Part shown: piece by piece, positions 7,440 through 13,251 of the stretch
Numbering within the stretch: the stretch's first letter is position 1
Layout: every line of letters begins with the position of its first letter
NCBI GenBank assembly: GCA_027070475.1
Contig: JALXDT010000190.1
Location: 1 to 18,293 of the forward strand
DNA from: Candidatus Aminicenantota bacterium
GTDB taxonomy: Bacteria; Acidobacteriota; Aminicenantia; JAMOAD01
Direction of reading: 5' to 3'
DNA: 18,293 bases
Translations under genes and position numbers: made by a program
Notes under the pieces: model-generated
What the model was told of the DNA's origin: nothing
Databases searched by the model: none
What the model saw: only the letters and a program-made list of their open reading frames with translations

Positions 7440-8824
7440 ACATGCCGAAAAGTGGGAGAGTGGTTATAATAGATGATAAATTTGAGGAAGCACTTCCACT
7501 TATCCGTATACTTTCAAAAGATAGTGTAGCGGTAACTTTTTTCAGTGGAAGAATAGAAGAGTTACCACCTGAACCATTCAGAGATGTGAGAGTAATTTTT
7601 CTGGATGTTGTTCTTGAGGAGGTGCAAGGTCAGGATAATAAAACAATAGTCTCCAAGCTTGTAGGTGTTACTAGGAGGATTATTTCTAGAGAAAATGGAC
7701 CATTTATTCTTGTTATATGGACCAAACACCCTGAATTAATCAGAGAAATTAAGAAAGCACTTAAAAAGGAAGGATTTTATAGCTTTATTGTCGATTTGGA
7801 AAAGCATGAATTCTTTGAATGGAAGGATGAGAAATGGTTATTTAATGAAGAAAAGATTGAAGAACTTCATAAAGAAATTGAAGAAGAATTGAATAGAATA
7901 GATATTTTCAGAGTATTTATAGATTGGGAAAATGTTATACACGATGCGGCCTCTCTGACCGTGAACGAAATATCAAAATTGGCGGAATATAATGATCAAT
8001 GGAACCAGGAGATTAAGAAAATTTTCTATAATCTTGCAAAAGCATGGGTGGGTAAAAAAATTGATGATATAGATGACAGTGAAAAAATAAGAAGTGCTCT
8101 TTTCACATTCAATCAAATGTTTGACGATGTATTTGAGAGAGAACTTCAACGAATGAATATTTTAGATATTGGACTTGAAGAGAAGGATATAGCCGCTCGA
8201 ATCAAAGGAAAAATTAATTCTCGTTTACTTCTGGATAATATCATGCAGAAAAGGGATATTTATCCGGGTAATGTATATAAGGTTAGTAAAGAGATAAAAC
8301 AAATGATTTATGATGCTATCAATCGAGACGCGTTAATTTCTGATTTTGCAAGATCAATAGGTAAAAAAGAAACAGATTTACTCAATATAAAGGGCAGGAT
8401 AAAAAAGAAGCATAAAAGAGAATTTGATAGGTTCTTCAAAAATGTTAGAGAAAGACTTAAAGAGGTTTCAATACCTGTTAATGTTGAACTTTCTCCAGTA
8501 TGTGACCATGTTCAGAAAAAATTAAAGAAAAATAGATACGTAGATGGATTCTTATGTCCCGCGATTATTAGAGTGGGTAACATACAAATAAAGATGCATG
8601 AGAAATTAAATAAGCATGCACTGTTTCTTTATACTACACCCATTATTCAGTATAATAAAAAACAATTTATTTTGATATTAGATTTTAGATATTTCACATC
8701 AGCTGATGATAATTTCTTCAGTGATAAAGAATTACTATTCCGGATTCGAAAGGAGTTACTTTCGGATATCCAGACAAAATTATCATCTCATATTAATAGA
8801 ACAGGGGTGCTATATCTTGATTAA
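7436..8824 (+). CDS. Receiver-like domain protein with long unknown C-terminus
   Basis: A 462-aa soluble protein. Residues 7-125 look like a response-regulator receiver domain: RVVIIDD gives the acidic pair Asp13/Asp14, VIFLDV gives a possible phosphoacceptor Asp57, VIWT a Thr96 and IVDLEK a Lys123. This matches the spacing of the CheY fold, with a divergent sequence. The middle (about 130-345) is charged and helical. The C-terminal part contains SPVCDHVQKK (353-362), GFLCPA (371-376) and a mixed alpha/beta segment ending in NRTGVLYLD; I recall similar conserved segments in proteins called response receiver domain but cannot name a function. No DNA-binding output domain and no nuclease motif were recognised. 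It has a strong Shine-Dalgarno sequence (AAAGGAGGG) and its start overlaps the GHKL gene stop. The pairing with a kinase-like ATPase suggests phosphotransfer or simple physical coupling. Confidence 0.7.
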   Translation: MNMPKSGRVVIIDDKFEEALPLIRILSKDSVAVTFFSGRIEELPPEPFRDVRVIFLDVVLEEVQGQDNKTIVSKLVGVTRRIISRENGPFILVIWTKHPELIREIKKALKKEGFYSFIVDLEKHEFFEWKDEKWLFNEEKIEELHKEIEEELNRIDIFRVFIDWENVIHDAASLTVNEISKLAEYNDQWNQEIKKIFYNLAKAWVGKKIDDIDDSEKIRSALFTFNQMFDDVFERELQRMNILDIGLEEKDIAARIKGKINSRLLLDNIMQKRDIYPGNVYKVSKEIKQMIYDAINRDALISDFARSIGKKETDLLNIKGRIKKKHKREFDRFFKNVRERLKEVSIPVNVELSPVCDHVQKKLKKNRYVDGFLCPAIIRVGNIQIKMHEKLNKHALFLYTTPIIQYNKKQFILILDFRYFTSADDNFFSDKELLFRIRKELLSDIQTKLSSHINRTGVLYLD

Positions 8825-9458
8825 AAAAATATCTATCGTGCAGGAAAAAATCATTAAATGGTATCACAAGCATGCTCGTGATTTTCCATGGCGGCATACA
8901 AAAGATCCGTATAAAATCATGATAGCTGAGTTTATGCTTCATAGAACAAAGGCAGATCAGGTTGTGCCTGTATATAACGATTTTATCAAAAAGTTTCCTG
9001 ATGTTTATTCTCTTGCACGGGCAGAACCCGAAGAAGTTCTCTCTGTAACCCGTCATCTTGGATTACACTGGAGAGGAAAGCATTTTATTGAATCGGCAAA
9101 TTATATAGTGAATAAATTAAACGGAATTTTTCCCGAAGATTATGATGAACTCAGAAAAATTCCGGGAGTGGGAGAATACATAGCAGGTGCTATAGTTACA
9201 GTATGTTTAAATAAAGCTGCTCCTGTTGTGGATAGCAATATAGCAAGATTTATAAATAGATATTGGGGTTTGAATCTTAAAGGCGAGATAAGAAGAAAAA
9301 AAGAAATTGTTAATATTGCAGGAGAATTATTCAGGGGTGAGAACCCTGGAGAAATCCTTTTTTCTATGGTTGATTTTACATCTCTTCTCTGTAAACCCCG
9401 TACTCCCCTGTGCGAGCAATGCCCATTAAAATCAATGTGCAGTTTTTTAACTAAATAA
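8817..9458 (+). CDS. Mig-like T:G mismatch DNA glycosylase (HhH-GPD, 4Fe-4S)
   Basis: Likely removes thymine from T:G mismatches formed by deamination of 5-methylcytosine. The 213-aa protein belongs to the Nth/MutY superfamily: PWRHTKDPY (24-32), helix-hairpin-helix IPGVGEYIAG (115-124), catalytic Asp139 in VVDSN, and a C-terminal iron-sulfur motif C192-X6-C199-X2-C202-X5-C208. At the position that is Lys in endonuclease III and Ser in MutY it has Tyr121, as in Mig of Methanothermobacter, which also sits beside a cytosine-5 methylase; LHRT (41-44) likewise resembles Mig more than MutY. It lacks the NUDIX-like C-terminal domain of MutY. I chose the TTG at 8817, which overlaps the upstream stop by 8 nt and follows AGGGG (8803-8807); a GTG at 8838 is the alternative. 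Last gene of the operon. It is often mislabelled as A/G-specific adenine glycosylase. Confidence 0.85.
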   Translation: MIKKISIVQEKIIKWYHKHARDFPWRHTKDPYKIMIAEFMLHRTKADQVVPVYNDFIKKFPDVYSLARAEPEEVLSVTRHLGLHWRGKHFIESANYIVNKLNGIFPEDYDELRKIPGVGEYIAGAIVTVCLNKAAPVVDSNIARFINRYWGLNLKGEIRRKKEIVNIAGELFRGENPGEILFSMVDFTSLLCKPRTPLCEQCPLKSMCSFLTK

Positions 9459-9582
9459 AGGGTCATACTATGACAAAAGTTTATCTGGTTATATTTTCAC
9501 TCTTCAAACTTCTATCTTTTACATACAGAAAAATATAAGTTTTATTTTCCTCTATTTTCTTATACAGATAGATTTGAAGAAA

Positions 9583-9608
9583 ACTTTTTAATATAAACAA
9601 AAATGGCT
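9583..9608. repeat. Right direct repeat of the island (attR-like)
   Basis: Matches 3599-3624 at 24 of 26 bases without gaps. The last five bases (TGGCT, 9604-9608) are the 3' end of the tRNA-Asn, and the other 21 are the sequence just downstream of it. The distance between the copies is 5984 bp, which would be the length of an excised circle. Confidence 0.6.
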
Positions 9609-9679
9609 CCCCGGGCAGGACTTGAACCTGCAACACTGTGGTTAACAGCCACACGCTCTGCCGATTGAGCTACCGAGGA
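9604..9679 (-). tRNA. tRNA-Asn (GTT)
   Basis: Read on the minus strand, this 76-nt segment folds as a cloverleaf: acceptor stem TCCTCGG pairs with CCGGGGA (one G:T pair), the D-arm has AGCTCAATCGGCAGAGC, the anticodon arm is TGTGG-CTGTTAA-CCACA with anticodon GTT, and the T-arm has GGTTCAAGTCC. The discriminator base is G and CCA is encoded. It closely resembles E. coli tRNA-Asn. Its 3' end coincides with the right boundary of the island. Confidence 0.95.
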
Positions 9680-9695
9680 GCATAAAAGATGAAGT

Positions 9696-9724
9696 ATTTT
9701 ATTAAATCTATCTGTTTTTGTCAA
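9696..9724 (-). promoter_or_regulatory. Promoter of tRNA-Asn
   Basis: On the minus strand a perfect TTGACA (9724-9719), a 17-nt spacer and TAAAAT (9701-9696) lie about 16 nt before the mature tRNA 5' end. This is one of the strongest promoters in the window, as expected for a stable RNA. Confidence 0.75.
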
Positions 9725-9909
9725 TATTATTAAATACTTTTTTGGACAAAGGAAACTTAAGTTTTCAACAAAGCTTATGAAAAAATCAAATCAAGAAGTG
9801 CTGAATCCCTCAAAATAGTCAGCTCTTGATTAAATTGAACATTCTTTGTGCACTTACAAACCCTTATATTTCAATGCTTTTCGTTTACAGTGTTGATATA
9901 ATTAATTGT
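9725..9909. other. Intergenic stretch with little recognisable content
   Basis: I see no gene, tRNA or clear terminator here. A perfect TATAAT at 9897-9902 has no good -35 box; its expected start point would be at about 9909, at the edge of the heptamer repeat element. Confidence 0.4.
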
Positions 9910-10247
9910 AGGGGCAATGTTAGCATTGAGCTTTGAGCATCAAGCTTTGAGCTGATTTTGAAGGCCTTATTAGCCTTGAGCCTATAGCATTGAGCCTTGA
10001 GCTGACCACATTAGCCTTGAGCATTAAGCATTAAGCGTTGAGCTTATTTTGAATACTTATAGTATCAATTATTAGTACATTTTTTTATTTAAAAATAAAT
10101 TAAATAAAGAAAATTATTAATTACAAGCAATATGAAACTTTCCTTCGTAGCCTGCTCAAAGCTCAACGCTCAAGGCTAAAAGCTATATTAATGTTTTGCT
10201 CAAAGCTCAACGCTCAAGGCTCAGAGCTATTACGTTGAATTGCCCCT
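9910..10247. repeat. Heptamer-repeat palindromic element, left copy
   Basis: The ends are a perfect 9-bp inverted repeat, AGGGGCAAT (9910-9918) and ATTGCCCCT (10239-10247). The left arm has runs of 7-bp units of the form NTTGAGC (9925-9952, 9975-10002, 10016-10043). The right arm has the complementary GCTCAAN (10154-10188 and 10198-10232). The middle is AT-rich. The whole could fold into a long imperfect hairpin in DNA or RNA. A second copy lies at 11924-12145 in the same orientation. Short tandem heptamers of another sequence are known in cyanobacteria; I do not know this one from a named family. Confidence 0.7.
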
Positions 10248-10257
10248 CCGGTATTAT

Positions 10258-11844
10258 TCACAATACTTCCACCTTGTAGTCTGATATATTCCTATCCTTT
10301 GTAGAAAAATTAATCCCTATTAATATGATTTCCTTACCCCTGTTCTTATAAGGTTCATAGTATTTTTTCTCTTTTATCTGCTGTATTGCCATATCAGAAC
10401 TCTGATTACATTTAAACTCAATTATATAATACCTATCCCTTGTCTCTATAAGTGCATCTATCCTTCCCTTTGCCGTTAATATCTCTGATGTGATTCCCAC
10501 TCCACTTGCTGATATTATTAAATAAAACATCATATGAAAGTAAAACTCGTTTATCATATCCTCTCTCATTAATGTATAGGGTATCTCTGAAAATATACTC
10601 TTCATTATCTCTATCGCCTCTTCTATCTCCCCATCCTCTATCTTTACTCCTACCTTTGCAAACTTCGTATCCCTCGTAAGTCCCGATATCTCATAATACA
10701 AACTCTCTGTAAATGATTCCTTCACCTCTTTGTTCGGATATCCGAGCTCATATACCTTTGACCTATTATCATATCCTTTTATTGTCAGATAGCCCGATTG
10801 AAACATCAGAGGTAATACACTGAGTTTTGATAATTCATAGGTTGAAAACAGACTCTCTCTTGCTTCAAGGGTTTCATATTCGGGTATGTATATATTTTGT
10901 TTTTTTATTAGATTTATTAAGAACGTAGGTGTTCCTGTCTCAAACCAGTAGTTTTCAATGCTTCTTTTTTCAAGAGCTGAGAACAAAGAGAAAGGATTAT
11001 ATACCCTTACATCCTTTGATGAAAATCTATAGCCATTATAATAATTCCTTAATTCCTCTTTCAACTCTTTACAATTTAAGTTTTCCTCATCACAGAATCT
11101 TTCAATATAGGGGGTTAAATCTCTTTCAATCTCTTCCTCTGTTATCCCCAATATATCGCAATATCTCTTGTCCATTGTCAAATCAGTCAGATTGTTAAGC
11201 TCTGAAAATATTGATACTTTTGAAAACTTTGTTATTCCTGTTATAAATACAAACCTTGTCTTAGTTACCACATCAATTTCCTTTAATACTCCGTAAAAAT
11301 CCTTTAATAATTCCCTGTTCTTATCAGCTATTTTTAACTCCTCCTTACCCTTCCCTATATGACTTATTATAGGCTTGTCATACTCATCAACTAAAAACAC
11401 TATACTCTTTTTATATTTTTCAAATATCCTGATTATTACTTCAGTAAAAAATGTCTGGATTGATTTATTATCTAATACAGGCTCTATTTCTTCTTGCTTT
11501 AATATCCTATTAAGTGCAATCCTTATATCATCATTAAGCATTTCAGGATTTGTATTTGATATACCATTAAAATCCAATCTAATAATCGGATGCTCTTCCC
11601 ATTCATAATCACTATCATAAATGTACAACCCCTTAAATAATTCCTTTTTCCCTCTGAATATATTATAAAGTGTTGAAACTAAAAGTGATTTTCCGAACCT
11701 TCGTGGTCTTGAGAGAAAATAATACATTCCACCTGAAATAAGTTCATAAATTCTCTCTGTTTTATCAATATACAAATACCCCTCATTTACAATTCTTTCA
11801 ATATCACTTATACCAATAGGCAAATTCTTTAGCTTTTTATTCAT
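10258..11844 (-). CDS. AAA-ATPase-like protein with PD-(D/E)XK nuclease-like domain (DUF1703 type)
   Basis: A 528-aa protein of the family made of an N-terminal AAA-ATPase-like domain and a C-terminal PDDEXK_9/DUF1703 domain. The Walker A region is RPRRFGKS (46-53) and the Walker B region IVFLVDEYDKPI (148-159). The nuclease-like core is Asp463 in GRIDALIE followed by EFK (Glu476, Lys478), the D-x12-E-x-K pattern of the PD-(D/E)XK fold. The biological role of the family is not established; it is often present in many copies per genome, which suggests mobility or selfish spread. The catalytic residues look intact. Here it is flanked by two copies of a heptamer repeat element. The start at 11844 has no Shine-Dalgarno sequence and appears leaderless. 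It is not part of the methyltransferase operon. Confidence 0.85.
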   Translation of the reverse strand: MNKKLKNLPIGISDIERIVNEGYLYIDKTERIYELISGGMYYFLSRPRRFGKSLLVSTLYNIFRGKKELFKGLYIYDSDYEWEEHPIIRLDFNGISNTNPEMLNDDIRIALNRILKQEEIEPVLDNKSIQTFFTEVIIRIFEKYKKSIVFLVDEYDKPIISHIGKGKEELKIADKNRELLKDFYGVLKEIDVVTKTRFVFITGITKFSKVSIFSELNNLTDLTMDKRYCDILGITEEEIERDLTPYIERFCDEENLNCKELKEELRNYYNGYRFSSKDVRVYNPFSLFSALEKRSIENYWFETGTPTFLINLIKKQNIYIPEYETLEARESLFSTYELSKLSVLPLMFQSGYLTIKGYDNRSKVYELGYPNKEVKESFTESLYYEISGLTRDTKFAKVGVKIEDGEIEEAIEIMKSIFSEIPYTLMREDMINEFYFHMMFYLIISASGVGITSEILTAKGRIDALIETRDRYYIIEFKCNQSSDMAIQQIKEKKYYEPYKNRGKEIILIGINFSTKDRNISDYKVEVL

Positions 11845-11850
11845 AATAAA

Positions 11851-11879
11851 ATATTAACTTTATAGCATTATTTTGTCAA
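11851..11879 (-). promoter_or_regulatory. Promoter of the AAA/PD-(D/E)XK gene, predicted leaderless
   Basis: On the minus strand a perfect TTGACA (11879-11874), a 17-nt spacer and TAATAT (11856-11851) are followed after only 6 nt by the ATG at 11844. Transcription is expected to begin at the start codon. There is no Shine-Dalgarno sequence. Confidence 0.7.
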
Positions 11880-11888
11880 TAAGGAGGC

Positions 11889-11916
11889 GTGAATCGTTAA
11901 TCGTAAATAGTGAATC
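11889..11916. repeat. Second heptamer array, GTGAATC type
   Basis: Four consecutive 7-bp units: GTGAATC, GTTAATC, GTAAATA, GTGAATC. The period equals that of the neighbouring NTTGAGC repeats but the sequence differs. Confidence 0.65.
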
Positions 11917-11923
11917 GGGAAAA

Positions 11924-12145
11924 TATTAGCATTGAGCATTGAGCCTTGAGCTGATTTTGAAGGTTATCGGTTTATTGCTATTTGTAAATTCTCTTTAAAT
12001 TAAAACTATTAAATAAAGAAAATTAATAATTATAAGAAATTAGCTGCTTTCCTTGTAGTTAGCTCAAAGCTCAATGCTCAAAGCTAAAAGCTATATTAAT
12101 GTTTTGCTCAGTGCTCAAGGCTCAAGGCTATGTTGTCCGCCCTTA
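11924..12145. repeat. Heptamer-repeat palindromic element, right copy
   Basis: It shares ordered blocks with the left copy: TATTAGC plus NTTGAGC units (11924-11951), TGATTTTGAAGG (11952-11963), an AT-rich block with TTAAATAAAGAAAATTA (12009-12025), then TTTCCTT and GCTCAAN units with GCTAAAAGCTATATTAATG (12048-12133). The left arm is shorter here. With the left copy it brackets the AAA/PD-(D/E)XK gene as direct repeats. The rest of the gap up to 12215 holds only the leader of the next gene. Confidence 0.7.
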
Positions 12146-12215
12146 CAAATTTAATTATTATTTACAGATTACTTTTTTTCTAATTTATTATAAAATATAA
12201 AAATAGGAGGTTGGG

Positions 12216-12779
12216 ATGGATAGATTTAAAGCAAAGATGTTTAATAAAAAAGCAGCCGACCCGCATTATAAACCTGATGAAATTATAAAAGCATTGGATT
12301 TAAAGGAAGGAGATACAGTGGCAGATATAGGAGCAGGTGGTGGCTACTATTCTATCCGCTTTGCGGAAATTGTGGGTTCAAAGGGGAAAGTTTTTGCTGT
12401 AGATAAAAATAAAGAGTTTTTGAGCTATATAAATGAGCAGGCGGAGGAAAAAGGTTTAGACAACATAGTAACCATAGAAGTTAAGGAAAATATTGAACTT
12501 CCCGAAAATGGTCTTGACTTGATCTTTATGAGAAACTTAACCCATCATTTGAAAAACAGAGCTGAATATTTCAAAGGCCTTAAAAAGTTTTTAAAACCCG
12601 ATGGGAAAATAGCTGTAATAGATTATTATAGAGGCTCCTTTTTTGATTTTCACAGATTTTTCTTTCACAGTGTCTCAAAAAATTCAATAATAAATGAAAT
12701 GAAAAGAGCCGGTTTTAAATTAATTAAAGATTTTAAGTTCTTAGCAGACCAACATTTTACTTTGTATGAAAAAGAATAA
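12216..12779 (+). CDS. Class I SAM-dependent methyltransferase, substrate unknown
   Basis: A 187-aa cytoplasmic methyltransferase with a Rossmann-like SAM-binding fold. Motif I is VADIGAGGGYY (35-45), the acidic loop after strand 2 is in KVFAVDKN (about 58-65), and FMRNLTHHL (about 108-116) resembles motif IV. The start fragment DRFKAKMFN...HYKPDEIIKALDLKEGDTV is like that of UbiE/Methyltransf_11-type small-molecule methylases. There are no clustered cysteines as in arsenite methyltransferases. The substrate cannot be deduced. GGAGG lies 5 nt before the ATG. It is a single gene, convergent with ppnP with only 8 nt between the stops. Confidence 0.75.
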   Translation: MDRFKAKMFNKKAADPHYKPDEIIKALDLKEGDTVADIGAGGGYYSIRFAEIVGSKGKVFAVDKNKEFLSYINEQAEEKGLDNIVTIEVKENIELPENGLDLIFMRNLTHHLKNRAEYFKGLKKFLKPDGKIAVIDYYRGSFFDFHRFFFHSVSKNSIINEMKRAGFKLIKDFKFLADQHFTLYEKE

Positions 12780-12787
12780 TTGTTTTC

Positions 12788-13069
12788 TTATTTATATTCG
12801 CAAACATAGGAAACAGGTTTTTCAATCTTTACCGTAAAGGATTTTTTAGGAGGAATTATGAACTTTTCTCCGGCTTTGAATTTTTTAAAATTCTCTTCTC
12901 CGGGAAGTTTTACCTCCATCTCTCCATAGGTTATATTCATATGCTCTTCCTTTTCCGTTGAAAATGTATATTCCCCCGGTTCTATTATTCCGACAGTAAA
13001 AGGAACTCCATCAAGGATATTTCCCAAACTTTTAACCTTTCCGTTATAATATTCATTCACTTTAATCAT
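12788..13069 (-). CDS. ppnP: Pyrimidine/purine nucleoside phosphorylase
   Basis: A 93-aa single-domain cupin of the PpnP (YaiE, DUF1255) family, which splits nucleosides with phosphate into base and ribose-1-phosphate. The opening NEYYNGKVKSLG, the central GEYTFST (31-37) and the end PVSYVCEYK match the E. coli protein closely, and the length is the same as in the family. It acts in the cytoplasm in nucleoside salvage. A strong Shine-Dalgarno sequence (GGAGGTG) precedes the ATG. It is a single gene divergent from ispG. Confidence 0.9.
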   Translation of the reverse strand: MIKVNEYYNGKVKSLGNILDGVPFTVGIIEPGEYTFSTEKEEHMNITYGEMEVKLPGEENFKKFKAGEKFIIPPKKSFTVKIEKPVSYVCEYK

Positions 13070-13087
13070 TTTACACCTCCGCTTTAA

Positions 13088-13116
13088 AATATATCAAATT
13101 TTAAATTAAAATCCAA
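13088..13116 (-). promoter_or_regulatory. Promoter of ppnP
   Basis: On the minus strand TTGGAT (13116-13111), a 17-nt spacer and TATATT (13093-13088) lie 18 nt before the start codon, leaving a short leader with the Shine-Dalgarno sequence. Confidence 0.5.
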
Positions 13117-13197
13117 AACAGTTTGCATATAAATACTTCATAAGAAGCTTTTTATTCATTTTTTTTCAGTACAAACTTTCTCAAAAGTTAATTCTCT

Positions 13198-13214
13198 GGA
13201 AAAGATGCTTTTCC
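13198..13214. promoter_or_regulatory. Perfect stem-loop between ppnP and ispG
   Basis: GGAAAAG (13198-13204), loop ATG, CTTTTCC (13208-13214). It lies just upstream of the ispG -10 box and in the divergent upstream region of ppnP. It may be an operator palindrome covering the weak -35 region of ispG. No gene reads into it from either side, so a terminator role is less likely. Confidence 0.35.
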
Positions 13215-13236
13215 AATATTTTAATAATTCCATTTA

Positions 13237-13245
13237 TGTTATAAT
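13237..13245 (+). promoter_or_regulatory. Extended -10 promoter of ispG, predicted leaderless
   Basis: TGTTATAAT (13237-13245) is a perfect extended -10 element; the -35 region is weak. Only 6 nt separate it from the ATG at 13252, so the mRNA probably starts at the start codon. There is no Shine-Dalgarno sequence. Confidence 0.65.
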
Positions 13246-13251
13246 TTTGCT

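Larger units (their letters stand above)
9564..9715. repeat. 12-bp inverted repeat flanking tRNA-Asn
   Basis: ACAGATAGATTT (9564-9575) and its exact reverse complement AAATCTATCTGT (9704-9715) lie on either side of the tRNA gene. The right copy is inside the spacer of the tRNA promoter. The function is unknown and chance is possible in such AT-rich DNA. Confidence 0.4.

Noticed and set aside
8706..8816. Upstream extension of the glycosylase reading frame
   Set aside because: It lies wholly inside the receiver gene and does not resemble the family N-terminus; the TTG at 8817 with AGGGG upstream fits better.
8817..9458. Calling the glycosylase MutY
   Set aside because: The Ser of MutY is Tyr here, the MutY C-terminal domain is absent, and the methylase neighbour favours Mig.
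9462..9474. GTCATACTATGAC palindrome after the glycosylase gene as a terminator
   Set aside because: The stem is only 5 bp and AT-rich, and no T-run follows directly.
9910..12145. CRISPR array from the short repeats
   Set aside because: The units are 7 bp with no unique spacers of regular length, and no cas genes are present.
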